Of a stretch of 64,000 nucleotides of DNA, positions 33,434 to 42,703 are shown piece after piece. The notes beneath the pieces are model-generated. The model did not search any database, had not been told where the DNA came from, and worked only from the letters and a program-made list of their open reading frames with translations. Numbering within the stretch: the stretch's first letter is position 1; every line of letters begins with the position of its first letter. The stretch is from Gemmiger sp. An87 (GTDB taxonomy: Bacteria; Bacillota; Clostridia; Oscillospirales; Ruminococcaceae): assembly GCF_002159185.1 (NCBI RefSeq), contig NZ_NFHD01000001.1:186001-250000 (forward strand), given 5' to 3'. A program made the translations under genes and the position numbers.

Positions 33434-34543
33434 TTATTTTGTCCGCTTTGCCAGCCCGGCGGCGTAGGCGCCCGGGGGAGGGGGTACCGGCACGGTGCCG
33501 CCCTGCCAGGCGGAGAGATAGGCCGCGTTGGTGACCAGCAGTCTTTCCAATGCATCCGTCACCGGGCACAGGGGGGCGCGATGGTCTTCCACCGCCGCCA
33601 GAAAATCCGCCACGATGCCCGCCTGCTGCACCTCGTTGGGCTCCTCGGGGGCGGTCCACTGCTCCTCGGTGAAGGGGATGGGCCCGAAATAGCCGGTGGT
33701 GCTTTTAGCGAAGTCCCGCTCGTCGCGGGAAAGGCGGCGCAGGGTGAAAAGCCGGTCGTTTTCCAGAATCAGCTGGCCCTTGCTGCCGCTGAGTTCCAGC
33801 CGGTTGGTGCCGGGGAATTCCCGGCTGGAGGCGATGAACTGGCCGGTGGCGCCGTCTGTCCAGCGCAGGTGCAGGGTCACGTCGTTTTCCACCTGAATGG
33901 CCCGCTCGGCCCCGAATTCACACAGGGCCGTCACCTCTTTGGGCATGCCGCAGAGCCAGGTGAACAGGTCCAGCTGGTGGCTGGCCTGGGTGAGCAGCAG
34001 CCCGCCGCCCTCGCCCTTCCAGCTGCCCCGCCAGGGCTGGCTGGCATGGTAGGCGGGGGTGCGGTAGAGGTTGGTAATCAGCCAGCAGGCCCGTTTGAGC
34101 TGTCCCAGCGCGCCGCTCTGCACCAGCTGCTTTGCCTGCCGGTACGCGGCGCTGGCCCGGCGGCAGTAGAGCACCCCGGCGGTCCGCTCCGGGCGGGCAC
34201 GGCAGGCGGCCAGCAGGGTGCGGGCCTCATCCGCGTCCACCGCCAGCGGCTTTTCGATCAGGGGGTGCACCCCGGCCTTTAACGCCTGCAGCGCCATGGG
34301 CACATGCTGGTTGTGGGGCGTGCAGATCATCACCACATCCACAAGGCCGCTGTGCAGCATGGCCTCGTAGTCGGTGAAAAGGGCGGTGTCCGGGGCGCAG
34401 AAGGCGTCCCGGGCACTGGTCAGATGGTCCGGGCTGCGGCTGGACAGGGCAGTGACGCGCCCGCCGGGGATTTTTCCCTCGGCAAACAGGCCCAGATACA
34501 CCCGGGCGATGGAGCCGATTCCGGCAATGCCGACACGGAGCAT
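33434..34543 (-). CDS. Gfo/Idh/MocA-family NAD(P)-dependent oxidoreductase
   Basis: 369 residues. GIAGIGSIARVYLG is the N-terminal dinucleotide-binding motif, and IEKPLAVDADEAR carries the conserved EKP lysine. The second half is the alpha/beta substrate domain (GGGLLLTQASHQLDLFTWL, with the conserved His). It oxidises or reduces a sugar or sugar derivative. Start: ATG after AAAGGAAG. Last gene of an operon with two AXE1-like proteins, consistent with handling a deacetylated sugar; exact substrate unknown. Confidence 0.92.
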   Translation of the reverse strand: MLRVGIAGIGSIARVYLGLFAEGKIPGGRVTALSSRSPDHLTSARDAFCAPDTALFTDYEAMLHSGLVDVVMICTPHNQHVPMALQALKAGVHPLIEKPLAVDADEARTLLAACRARPERTAGVLYCRRASAAYRQAKQLVQSGALGQLKRACWLITNLYRTPAYHASQPWRGSWKGEGGGLLLTQASHQLDLFTWLCGMPKEVTALCEFGAERAIQVENDVTLHLRWTDGATGQFIASSREFPGTNRLELSGSKGQLILENDRLFTLRRLSRDERDFAKSTTGYFGPIPFTEEQWTAPEEPNEVQQAGIVADFLAAVEDHRAPLCPVTDALERLLVTNAAYLSAWQGGTVPVPPPPGAYAAGLAKRTK

Positions 34544-34570
34544 GGAAGTCTTCCTTTGAAAACAGAGTGG

Positions 34571-35458
34571 TCAGGCCAGATGTTGCAGCAGAAATTCCAG
34601 CTGGGCGTCCTCGTACCAGTTTACCCGTTCGTGGGCGTATTTGTCGAACAATACCTGCCGCTTGTTTACGCTGGCCGCCTGCCGGAACAAGGCCAACTGG
34701 GCGGCGGCAGGACTGAGCGGGTCCATCCGGCTGCTGCCCAGCAAAAAGGCGCAGCCCTCCGGCGGGGTAAGATTCATACAGTCCAGGTAATCCAGCGCGT
34801 GGAACAGCGCTTTCTGCCGGCTGCGGGTGGGGTCCTGTGCCCGGAACCACTGAATCAGGGGGCGGTAATAGTCTGCTGCGGTACCGGCGGCCGCGTGGCG
34901 GAAATCCAGCGGCAGCGGATTCAGAACCGTGCAGACGGCCACCGCATCGGACTGTGCGGCGCAGGCGAGAGCCATTGCACCGCCCAGCCCCTCACCGCTC
35001 ACGGCCACGGGCAGCCCCGGGAAAAGCTGCCGGGCGGCACGGAGGGTACGCAGGGCGGCCTTATAGGTATGCAGCAATGCCGGGATGCCGCCGGGGGCAT
35101 CCGGGTCCGGTGCGCCGCAGCACAGTGCGGTATCGGTGGGCAGCTCAGGAGCCAGCACGGCACAGCCCACGGGCAGGTACCGGCTCAGATAATAGTAGCC
35201 CCGGGCGGAACGGCCGATGTCGTGAAAATCGATCAGCACGCTTGTGGGGGCAGCAGGCCGAAGCAGGCGGGCGTTCAGCGTGCCCTCGCCGCCTTTCAGC
35301 ATCAGGCGGCGGAAGGAAGCCTGCGGGGTGGAAAATTCCTCGCTCTCGGACAGTTCGTCCGGTGCAAGACCGGCCCGGCAGCTGTGCCAGAAAGCGTCAA
35401 GATCTGCGGGGCGCTGCGCGGCGCAGGAAGGCTCGGGCCAGTTGGTACGGTTTGTCAT
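34571..35458 (-). CDS. Acetyl-xylan-esterase-like protein with lost nucleophile serine
   Basis: 295 residues, alpha/beta-hydrolase fold, clearly a paralogue of the AXE1 protein encoded just upstream. Where that protein has VYVNGGSQGG this one has VAVSGEGLGG, so the nucleophile Ser is replaced by Gly157. The acid (MDPLSP) and the His (KYAHERV) of the triad remain. It also lacks the CRGQGG loop. It is therefore probably inactive as an esterase; it may bind a sugar ester or regulate its partner. Start ATG overlaps the upstream stop by 4 bp (ATGA), so it is translationally coupled. Confidence 0.85.
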   Translation of the reverse strand: MTNRTNWPEPSCAAQRPADLDAFWHSCRAGLAPDELSESEEFSTPQASFRRLMLKGGEGTLNARLLRPAAPTSVLIDFHDIGRSARGYYYLSRYLPVGCAVLAPELPTDTALCCGAPDPDAPGGIPALLHTYKAALRTLRAARQLFPGLPVAVSGEGLGGAMALACAAQSDAVAVCTVLNPLPLDFRHAAAGTAADYYRPLIQWFRAQDPTRSRQKALFHALDYLDCMNLTPPEGCAFLLGSSRMDPLSPAAAQLALFRQAASVNKRQVLFDKYAHERVNWYEDAQLEFLLQHLA

Positions 35459-36453
35459 AGATGTTCCTCCTCTTCCCAAAGGTGGGAGCCGGGGCAGCAG
35501 AAAAAGCGAATCAGCCGGTCATCAAAGGCCTGAATCTCCTCGTGGGCAAAATCGGGATACAGCAGGTGCCTTTTGGGTGCGGCGATCCGGTTGTAGACCG
35601 CATACTGGGTGACGGGCGGGCAGATATCGTCCTGAAAGCCGGTGGCGAACAGCACTGGGCAGCGAATCAGCGGGGCAAAGTTGATGCTGTCCACATAACC
35701 GAGCTTGCGGAAGATCTCGCCGGTGCGCAGCCCCTGCGGGTCGAACCAGCGCATGTAGTAGCGCAGCCCCTCGTAGGCAATCAGGTCGGCATCCATCTCC
35801 CAGACCTTCTGGAAATCGCTGAGAAACGGATACTGGATGCCCGCTTTTTTGATCAGATCCGGATGCAGGGCAGCGGTGGCCAGCGCCAGTGCGCCGCCCT
35901 GGGAACCGCCGTTCACATACACCCGGTCCAGATCCAGGCCGGGCAGCTGCCGTGCAATGCGGATCATCAGAGCGATGTCCTGATGGACTTTGACGTAATA
36001 CAGCTGTTCGGGCGGGCCGTCCAGCCCGAGGATCATGTTGCCGCTGGAACGGGTGCTCTGATAGGCAGCAGCGTCCAGGCTGGAGCCGCCCTGGCCCCGG
36101 CAGTCCATTGCCAGCATAGCCACCCCCATGCTGGCGGTGTAGCTGGTCAGTTCCAGCCAGCTTCGGGTGGCGCCGGGGTAGCCGTGAAAATGCAGCAGCA
36201 GCGGCACCGGCTGGTCCGATGCGGGGCGGATATATTTGGCATAGAGGCGCGAGCCGTCCGGCGCGCGAAAATGCAGCTCCTGATAGCGTACCGAGCCGCG
36301 GGCGGGGAAGGGGCCGTCGGTCAGCTCCCATTCCAGCGGAGCGCGTTCGGCCTGCGCCATACGCTCCGCCCAGAAGGCGGCGAAATCTTCCGGGCAAGGG
36401 GTGGTGCCCCGGTAGGATTCCAGAAAGGCGCGGTCAGAGGGTTGCCATTTCAT
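35455..36453 (-). CDS. Acetyl xylan esterase-family (AXE1/cephalosporin-C deacetylase-like) hydrolase
   Basis: 332 residues, no signal peptide. Catalytic triad in AXE1 arrangement: Ser184 in NGGSQGG, Asp in GFQDDICPP, His in PDFAHEEI. The LHFHGYPG oxyanion region and MDCRGQGGSS loop are typical. It removes acetyl groups from acetylated xylo-oligosaccharides or related sugars inside the cell. First gene of a three-gene operon followed by its degenerate paralogue and a Gfo/Idh oxidoreductase; convergent with a GH3 enzyme, suggesting a plant-glycan utilisation locus. Confidence 0.93.
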   Translation of the reverse strand: MKWQPSDRAFLESYRGTTPCPEDFAAFWAERMAQAERAPLEWELTDGPFPARGSVRYQELHFRAPDGSRLYAKYIRPASDQPVPLLLHFHGYPGATRSWLELTSYTASMGVAMLAMDCRGQGGSSLDAAAYQSTRSSGNMILGLDGPPEQLYYVKVHQDIALMIRIARQLPGLDLDRVYVNGGSQGGALALATAALHPDLIKKAGIQYPFLSDFQKVWEMDADLIAYEGLRYYMRWFDPQGLRTGEIFRKLGYVDSINFAPLIRCPVLFATGFQDDICPPVTQYAVYNRIAAPKRHLLYPDFAHEEIQAFDDRLIRFFCCPGSHLWEEEEHL

Positions 36454-36504
36454 AAAAACACTTCCTTGTTTTCGGATGGTTGCAGGCCGTATCCGGCCGG
36501 AGCG

Positions 36505-38553
36505 TCAGTTAAAAGTGGTGCGCTCGAACAGGTGGGATACCTGCGCCGCCAGCAGACTGTGCTCGGGGGCGGCAAGCTTGGGGTCCTCCTCCAGCAGCTC
36601 GTGGGCGCATTTCTGGGCGGCCTCCAACGTGCGGGTGTCGCCCATCAGGTCGGCCAATTGCAGGGTGGGCAGGCCGTGCTGCCGGTCACCGAAAAAGTCG
36701 CCGGGGCCCCGGGTCTCCAGGTCGTATTTGGCGATCTCGAAGCCGTCCTGGGTGTGGCAGAGAAAGCGCAGCCGTTCCCGCACCGCTTCGCCGGTGTGAT
36801 CGCTGATGAGGATGCAGTAGGCCTCGCCGCCGCCGCGGCCCACACGGCCCCGCAGCTGGTGCAGCGCCGACAGGCCGTACCGCTCCGCGTTCTCGATCAC
36901 CATCACCGTGGCGTTGGGCACGTCCACGCCCACCTCGATCACGGTGGTGGAGACCAGCACGTCCAGCTCGCCCTGTTTGAAGGCGTCCATCACGGCGGCC
37001 TTTTCCTTGGGCTTCAGCTTGCCGTGCATCAGGCCGATGCGCCGGTGGGGCAAAAGGGCCTGGGCCACGTCGGTGAGATAACTGGTCACCGCCTGCAGGT
37101 CCGCCGCGCCGGGTGCTTCGGTGTCACTCTCCTCCACACGGGGGCAGACGATATAGACCTGGTGGCCCTTGTCGATCTGGTCGTCCAGAAAGTGATACAT
37201 GTCCCGCCGCTTTTTGCCGGTTACCGCGTAGGTTTTCACCGGCAGGCGGCCGGGGGGCAGCTCGTCCAGGATGGAGATGTCCAGGTCGCCGTACATCAAA
37301 AGGCCCAGGGTGCGGGGAATGGGGGTGGCGCTCATCACCAGCACGTGGGGGGCGATGGATTTATCCGCCAACAGGCCCCGCTGGCGCACACCGAACCGGT
37401 GCTGCTCGTCCACCACCGCGAAGCCCAGCTTTGCAAACTCCACCCCGCTGCTGATTACCGCATGGGTGCCCACGACTAAATCCGCCTCGTGGGCGGCGAT
37501 GGCTGCCAGCGTGGTGCGCTTCTGGGCGGCCTTCATGCCGCCGGTGAGCAGAGCCACCCGCAGCCCGAAGGGCTCGAGAAAGGTCTGCAGGGTGGCCGCG
37601 TGCTGGGCGGCCAGAATCTCGGTGGGGGCCATGAGGGCGCTCTGGTAGCCGTTCTTCGCCGCCATGTAAACGCCCGCCGCCGCCACCAGCGTTTTGCCGC
37701 TGCCCACGTCGCCCTGTAAAAGGCGGTTCATGGGCCGTTTGGCGGCCATGTCGGCGCAGATTTCGGCGGCGGCCCGCCGCTGCGCCCCGGTGGGGGAGAA
37801 GGGCAGGCTGTCCCAGAAGGGGGTGAGGCCGGTGGGCTTCATGGGCGCGCCGCTCTTCACCGCGCCCCGGCTTTTGAGCAGGCTCAGGCCGATCTGCAGG
37901 GTGAACAGCTCCTCAAACACCAGCCGCCGCCGTGCCGCCGCCAGTGCCTGGGGCGAGGAGGGGTGGTGGATGTTCTTCACCGCCGTCCATTTATCCGGCA
38001 TCCGGAACCGGGACAGGTAGTCCGGCGGCAGCGGCTCGGGCAGCGGGTCGGCGGTGGCCAGGGCGTTCTCCACACAGCGGGCAATCTGGCCGCTGGCCAG
38101 GCCCTCGGTCTGGGGGTAGACCGCCACAAAGGGCTTGCGCTCCACATCGGCCCGGGTGCGCACGATGGGGTTTGCCATCTCCCGACGGGAGAGAGCCCCC
38201 TTGGCCCGGCCCTCGAAGTAGTATTCCTCGCCCAGCAGCAGCTTGTCCGCCATGAAATGGGTGTTGAACCAGGTGAGGGTCAGGGTGCCGGTATCGTCCG
38301 CGGCGGTGGCCTGCACCATGGTGCGGCCGCCGGGCAGGCGCACCGCGCCTTTCTTGGCGCATACTTCGGCCTTGATGACCACATCGGTACCAGAGGGGGC
38401 TTCGGCGATGGGGCTGGGCTGGCTGTAGTCGATGTAACGGCGGGGATAGTGGCAGAGCAGATCGCCCACGGTGGCGATGCCCAGCCGGGCGAACCGCTCG
38501 GCCAGCTTGGGGCCCACGCCCTTGACGTATTGAATGGAGGTATCCGGCTTCAT
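36505..38553 (-). CDS. recG: ATP-dependent DNA helicase RecG
   Basis: 682 residues, the normal RecG length. The N-terminal wedge/OB domain (residues ~1-160, IQYVKGVGPKLAERFARLGI) is followed by SF2 motifs: Walker A LLQGDVGSGKT, DEQH-box VVDEQHRFGVRQR, MSATPIPRT, and the QLRGRVGRG motif VI. It remodels stalled replication forks and Holliday junctions. Start: ATG after AAAAAGGAGG. It is last in a yloU-yloV-recG cluster, but a terminator precedes it, so it probably also has its own promoter. Confidence 0.97.
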   Translation of the reverse strand: MKPDTSIQYVKGVGPKLAERFARLGIATVGDLLCHYPRRYIDYSQPSPIAEAPSGTDVVIKAEVCAKKGAVRLPGGRTMVQATAADDTGTLTLTWFNTHFMADKLLLGEEYYFEGRAKGALSRREMANPIVRTRADVERKPFVAVYPQTEGLASGQIARCVENALATADPLPEPLPPDYLSRFRMPDKWTAVKNIHHPSSPQALAAARRRLVFEELFTLQIGLSLLKSRGAVKSGAPMKPTGLTPFWDSLPFSPTGAQRRAAAEICADMAAKRPMNRLLQGDVGSGKTLVAAAGVYMAAKNGYQSALMAPTEILAAQHAATLQTFLEPFGLRVALLTGGMKAAQKRTTLAAIAAHEADLVVGTHAVISSGVEFAKLGFAVVDEQHRFGVRQRGLLADKSIAPHVLVMSATPIPRTLGLLMYGDLDISILDELPPGRLPVKTYAVTGKKRRDMYHFLDDQIDKGHQVYIVCPRVEESDTEAPGAADLQAVTSYLTDVAQALLPHRRIGLMHGKLKPKEKAAVMDAFKQGELDVLVSTTVIEVGVDVPNATVMVIENAERYGLSALHQLRGRVGRGGGEAYCILISDHTGEAVRERLRFLCHTQDGFEIAKYDLETRGPGDFFGDRQHGLPTLQLADLMGDTRTLEAAQKCAHELLEEDPKLAAPEHSLLAAQVSHLFERTTFN

Positions 38554-38589
38554 GGCGGGGCCTCCTTTTTGGCTTGAGAATCAAAGGGT

Positions 38590-38636
38590 AGAAAAAAGCG
38601 CCGCTTGTGTGAGGTTGGTCAACACAGGCGGCGCTC
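38590..38636 (-). terminator. Terminator after yloV
   Basis: Stem 38597-38604 with 38628-38635, extended by GTGT/ACAC; on the minus strand followed by TTTTTT. Confidence 0.85.
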
Positions 38637-38670
38637 AGAATACGCAAAACGCTGTGCAATCAGGGAAGGA

Positions 38671-40362
38671 TTACTCCACGCTGATCATGTAGTAGTAGAC
38701 GGGCTGGCCGCCGTTGATCAGGGTGACCTCGATGCCGTCGCCCACCTTGGCCTGCACCAGCTCCAGCGTGCGCTGGGCGTCCTCTTCGCTCACGTCGCAG
38801 CCGGAGATCAGGGTGATGAAGCTGGTGTCCTTCTTCACCATGCTGCGGGCCAGACGGTAGGTGGTCTTGGTGATGTCGGTGCCGATGTTCACGATCTTGC
38901 CGTTCTCCATGGCCATGATCTCGCCCTTCTTGATCTTGTGGCCGTCGAAGTCGCTGTTGCGGGCGGCGAAGGTCACAAGGCCGGTGCTCACATGACCGGC
39001 GGCGTCCATCATGTTGATGGTGTTGGCGTCCACGGTGGCGTCCGGGTCAAAGCTCAGCATGGCGGTAATGCCCTGGGGAATGGTGCGGGTGGGCAGCACC
39101 ACGATGCGCCGGTCGGCCAGCTTCTGGGCCTGCTCGGCGGCCATGATGATGTTCTTGTTGTTGGGCAGCACGAACACGGTCTTGGCGGGCACGCTCTGCA
39201 CCGCGGCCACGATGTCCTCGGTGGAGGGGTTCATGGTCTGGCCGCCGGACACAACAGCGGAAACGCCCAGGTCGGTGAATACGTTGGCCAGGCCCTCACC
39301 GGCAGCCACGGCCACAAAGCCGTACTCCTGGTCCGGGTCCACAGCGGCGTACACGAAGGGGCTGGTCTGCTCGGCCTGCTCGGCTTCCTTCTGCTTCTCC
39401 AGGCCCTTGCCCTGCTTCTGGCGGGCCAGGAACTGCTCGTGCATGTTCTCGATCTTGAAGCCGGTCAGGTAGCCGTACTGGATGGCGTGGCTCAGAATCT
39501 TGCCGGGGTCGGCGGTGTGCACGTGGCAGTTGATCACGTCGTCGTCCTCAATGACCACCACGCTGTCGCCGTTGCTCTCGCAGAAGGCGCGCAGCTTGTC
39601 GCTGGAAACGCCCTCGTTCTTGTTTACCAGGAACTGGGTGCAGTAGCCGTTCTTGATGTCCTCAACCTTCATCAGGTCGTCGCTGAACACGCCCTTGCCG
39701 GCGGCGTCGCTGGAGTGCTTGACCTTGCTCTGGGTCTGCTCCTCGCCCTTCACAGGCTCGCCGCCCTTGAACACGATGTCCATGCCCTCGAAGATCACCA
39801 TCAGGCCCTGGCCGCCCGCGTCCACCACACCGGCCTTCTTCAGAACCGGCAGCTGGTTGGGGGTGTTGTCCAGTGCGCGCTGACCGGCGGCCAGCACCAG
39901 GGTCCACAGCTCGTTCACGTCGGCCAGACCGCTGGCAGAGGCCTCCTCGCTGGCGATGCGGGCCACGGTGAGCATGGTGCCCTCGGTGGGCTTCATCACG
40001 GCCTTGTAGGCGGCCTCAACGCCCTTTTCCAGCGCGTGGACCAGGTCCTCGGCACCGGCTTCCTTCTTGCCGTCCAGCGCCTTGGACAGGCCCCGGAACA
40101 ACAGGCTGGTGATTACGCCGGAGTTGCCGCGGGCGCCCCGCAGCATGGCGGAAGCGGCCACCTTGGCGGCCTCGCCCACGGTGCAGCTGTCGGGCAGGTT
40201 TTCCAGCTCACGGGCAGCCGCCATCACGGTCATGCTCATGTTGGTGCCGGTGTCGCCGTCCGGCACGGGGAAAACGTTCAGCTCGTCCACACGGGAACGC
40301 TGGTTGGAGATGTTGTTGGCGCCGGAGATAATGGCGTCACGCAGGATCTTACCGGTAATCAT
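38671..40362 (-). CDS. yloV: DAK2/DegV-type kinase-domain protein (YloV/FakA-like)
   Basis: 563 residues. The N-terminal DhaL (DAK2) domain has PVPDGDTGTNMSMT (ATP/Mg ligands) and GARGNSGVI; the C-terminal half is the DAK1-like domain of the YloV/FakA family (VAAGEGLANVFTDLGV, then GGQTMNPSTEDIV and FVLPNNKN). FakA-type proteins phosphorylate fatty acids bound to FakB; direct proof for this one is lacking. Start: ATG with GAGGTG about 11 bases upstream. It follows yloU, the standard Firmicute order. Confidence 0.92.
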   Translation of the reverse strand: MITGKILRDAIISGANNISNQRSRVDELNVFPVPDGDTGTNMSMTVMAAARELENLPDSCTVGEAAKVAASAMLRGARGNSGVITSLLFRGLSKALDGKKEAGAEDLVHALEKGVEAAYKAVMKPTEGTMLTVARIASEEASASGLADVNELWTLVLAAGQRALDNTPNQLPVLKKAGVVDAGGQGLMVIFEGMDIVFKGGEPVKGEEQTQSKVKHSSDAAGKGVFSDDLMKVEDIKNGYCTQFLVNKNEGVSSDKLRAFCESNGDSVVVIEDDDVINCHVHTADPGKILSHAIQYGYLTGFKIENMHEQFLARQKQGKGLEKQKEAEQAEQTSPFVYAAVDPDQEYGFVAVAAGEGLANVFTDLGVSAVVSGGQTMNPSTEDIVAAVQSVPAKTVFVLPNNKNIIMAAEQAQKLADRRIVVLPTRTIPQGITAMLSFDPDATVDANTINMMDAAGHVSTGLVTFAARNSDFDGHKIKKGEIMAMENGKIVNIGTDITKTTYRLARSMVKKDTSFITLISGCDVSEEDAQRTLELVQAKVGDGIEVTLINGGQPVYYYMISVE

Positions 40363-40414
40363 AAGCTATTGCACCTCATGTAAAGTAAAGTATCGTTGTT
40401 GGTATGGGGCGGGG

Positions 40415-40768
40415 TCAGTCCGCCACGATGTCGTCCACCGAGACCTCGATGCGGGCCACGGTCAGGCCGGTGGCCTTTTCCACCTCGTGCTTGACTTTGT
40501 GGGTGATGCTCTTCACGATGGTGGCGATGTTCAGCCCGTAGCCCACCTTGATGTGCAGCTCGATGGTGAGCTGACGGTCCGACTGGGTCACGCGCACGCC
40601 CTTCTCCGGGAAGTCGCTGCCGAACACCAGGCTCTTCAAATCGTCGCCGCGGCCGCCGGTGGCCATGCCCGCCACGCCGTAGCAGCTGCGGGCCGCCTGG
40701 CTGACCAGCTCGGCGAAGTAGTCCGACGTCATGCTTATGGTGCCCATGGGGTTTTGCAATGTGATCAT
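40415..40768 (-). CDS. yloU: Asp23/Gls24-family envelope stress protein (YloU-like)
   Basis: 117 residues, the family size. The pattern MTSDYFAELVSQAARSCYGVAGMA at the N terminus (read as Tyr-Phe-Ala...Cys-Tyr-Gly-Val-x-Gly-Met) and the C-terminal TGLTVARIEVSVDDIV segment are characteristic. Members are small alkaline-shock/envelope-associated proteins. Start: ATG with AAAGGAGCGG. Encoded directly upstream of yloV, as in most Firmicutes. Confidence 0.93.
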   Translation of the reverse strand: MITLQNPMGTISMTSDYFAELVSQAARSCYGVAGMATGGRGDDLKSLVFGSDFPEKGVRVTQSDRQLTIELHIKVGYGLNIATIVKSITHKVKHEVEKATGLTVARIEVSVDDIVAD

Positions 40769-40817
40769 AAACTGCCGCTCCTTTGCATTTGTATCCGCCC
40801 GTGGGCGGTGGGGTCGG

Positions 40818-42395
40818 TTATTCGGCCGCGTCGAAGCGCAGGCCTTCCAGCGAATAGAATACGTTGCTGATGGAACAGCTCAGACCGCTGATCCCGCTGC
40901 TGTGCACCACCGTGCCGTTGCGCCACAACAGGGGCACATAGGGCATTTCGGCGGCAAAGGCCTCTTCCAGCGCGGCGGCGGTGTTCTGGTCTGCCTTAAA
41001 GGCGGCGTAGGCGGTGGCGAGCGCTTCGCTCTGCACAATGCCCACACTGGCCTGACCCCCTTCAAAAAAGGGGCTCATATCCATATTATTATACAACTTG
41101 ACCTCGCCGATGTACAGGTCAAAATCACCGGATGCAACTTTTTGGCTGTAAACGTCAAAATCCGACGCCTCCTCCACCGTCACATAGATGCCGGCGGCGG
41201 CCAGCTGCTCCTTGATGAGGGTGGCGGCATAGCGCTTGTAGGTGTTGCCGCTGTAAACCAGCAGCCGCAGGTTCAGCCGCTCGCCGTCCGCGTTCTGGTA
41301 GTAGCCCGCGTCGTCCAGGCTGTAGCCCAGGGCGGCCATATCGGCGGCGGCCTGGTCGGCGGTCAGCTCAGCGCTGGAAAGGATCACGTGGCCGTCGGCC
41401 ACGCAGTCGTAATGGTCATTGATGCAGCCGGTGGCCGGGTAGGCCCGGGAGTAATAGCTCTTCTGGGCCAGCTGGGTGCGGTCGATCAGCTGACTGAGCA
41501 GGCCGCGGCCCCCGGCGGTGGTGAGCAGGGGGCTTTTTTCGCCGCTTTCCGGCGGGGTGGCGTTGACGCCCAGAAAGACCAGGTTGTTGGTCTTGTAATA
41601 GTCCGACACGCTGGAAAAGCCCGCGCTGGTCTGGGCGGAGTCGCTGGCGGTGTACAGGTTCAGGCTGCCCACCGCAAAGCCGGAAACCATTTCCTCGTAG
41701 CTGCTCACCTCGGTGAGATAAATGGTGTCCGGTCCGTCTTCCGCAAAGGCGCAGGAGGCGTTGCGCACCAGACTGCCGCTGTCGCCGTAGGTGTAGCGGC
41801 CATTGGGGGTGGGCTGGGCCGAGGCGGTCTCGGCGGCCTTGAGCACCGGAATGTCACACAGGTAGGCGAACATGGAATCCGGCGTGGCCAGGGTCACGGT
41901 GACGGTGTCGCCGCTGGCCTTCACCTCGGTCACGTTGGCGAAGCGGGCGGCGTAGCGCTCGCTGAGGCGGGCGGCCTCCAGGCTGGCGGCGGCGTCCTGG
42001 GCGGTGACGGCGGTGCCGTCCGCGAAGGTGCAGCCCGAGCGCATGTGGATGGTCACCGTCTCGCCTGCCGATACGATGGAATCCGCCAGACGGTATTCCA
42101 GCGAAAGCTCCGGCGTCAATTCCACCATGCACTCGAACAGCAGCCCGGCGTTCTGCTCCACCAGGTTGGAGGCGGAGGCGTAGGGATTGAAGCCCGCCGA
42201 GGGGGTGTAGCCCAGCACCAGAGCGGTGGGGGCGCCCGCGCTCTGCTCGGGCACAGAGGCCGCGCTGGAAGCAGACGAGGCGGAAGAGGCGGAAGAAGCC
42301 GCCTGCGAGGAAGCGGAGGAGGCGGCATTGCCGCCGCAGCCGGCAAGCAGGGCAAGGCAAAGCGCAAAAGCCGCCAGACGGCGGAATCGAGCCAT
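40818..42395 (-). CDS. Peptide/nickel-type ABC substrate-binding lipoprotein (SBP family 5), orphan
   Basis: 525 residues. The signal peptide ends in the lipobox LALLAGC, followed by a long Ser/Ala linker. Family-5 features: LVLGYTPSAGFNPY near the mature start, FADGTAVTAQDAAAS, and the YYSRAYPATGCINDHYD region. Such proteins deliver oligopeptides or nickel to ABC permeases. No permease or ATPase genes are adjacent. The start was placed at the ATG with AAAGGA ten bases upstream; a GTG three codons earlier sits too close to the ribosome site. Confidence 0.9.
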   Translation of the reverse strand: MARFRRLAAFALCLALLAGCGGNAASSASSQAASSASSASSASSAASVPEQSAGAPTALVLGYTPSAGFNPYASASNLVEQNAGLLFECMVELTPELSLEYRLADSIVSAGETVTIHMRSGCTFADGTAVTAQDAAASLEAARLSERYAARFANVTEVKASGDTVTVTLATPDSMFAYLCDIPVLKAAETASAQPTPNGRYTYGDSGSLVRNASCAFAEDGPDTIYLTEVSSYEEMVSGFAVGSLNLYTASDSAQTSAGFSSVSDYYKTNNLVFLGVNATPPESGEKSPLLTTAGGRGLLSQLIDRTQLAQKSYYSRAYPATGCINDHYDCVADGHVILSSAELTADQAAADMAALGYSLDDAGYYQNADGERLNLRLLVYSGNTYKRYAATLIKEQLAAAGIYVTVEEASDFDVYSQKVASGDFDLYIGEVKLYNNMDMSPFFEGGQASVGIVQSEALATAYAAFKADQNTAAALEEAFAAEMPYVPLLWRNGTVVHSSGISGLSCSISNVFYSLEGLRFDAAE

Positions 42396-42544
42396 GGGCA
42401 ACACATCCTTTTCAGGTCAGAATCGGTACCTTAAAGCATATCATAAATCGAGGCGGTTGACCAGTGAAACCGGGCAAAAAAGCCCCTTTGCGCCGTCCGG
42501 CGCTGCCTTCATAAGTTTTTCACACCCCCGTGGGAAAAATGTGA

Positions 42545-42703
42545 TAAAATAGAAATACAGAATCCTGGAACAATCATGGAATCCCAGGCCGGAGCCTTCC
42601 GGCTCGTTTTTTGAGCAGCACCGCATCGTTCCGGCTGGCGAAGCACCGGGAATTGTGCGAGGCTGCCTGAAGAGAATGCAGCGCGTAAAGTGAGGTTTTG
42701 TGA
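42545..42703 (+). promoter_or_regulatory. Structured ~150-nt leader with terminator-like hairpin before the CBS gene
   Basis: A possible -10 TAAAAT (42545-42550; no good -35) is followed by a CCTGG...CCAGG stem (about 42565-42589). Next is a GAGCC TTCC GGCTC hairpin followed by six T (about 42592-42612), then ~90 nt to the start codon. The layout is that of a transcription attenuator; no known riboswitch consensus was recognised. Confidence 0.5.
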
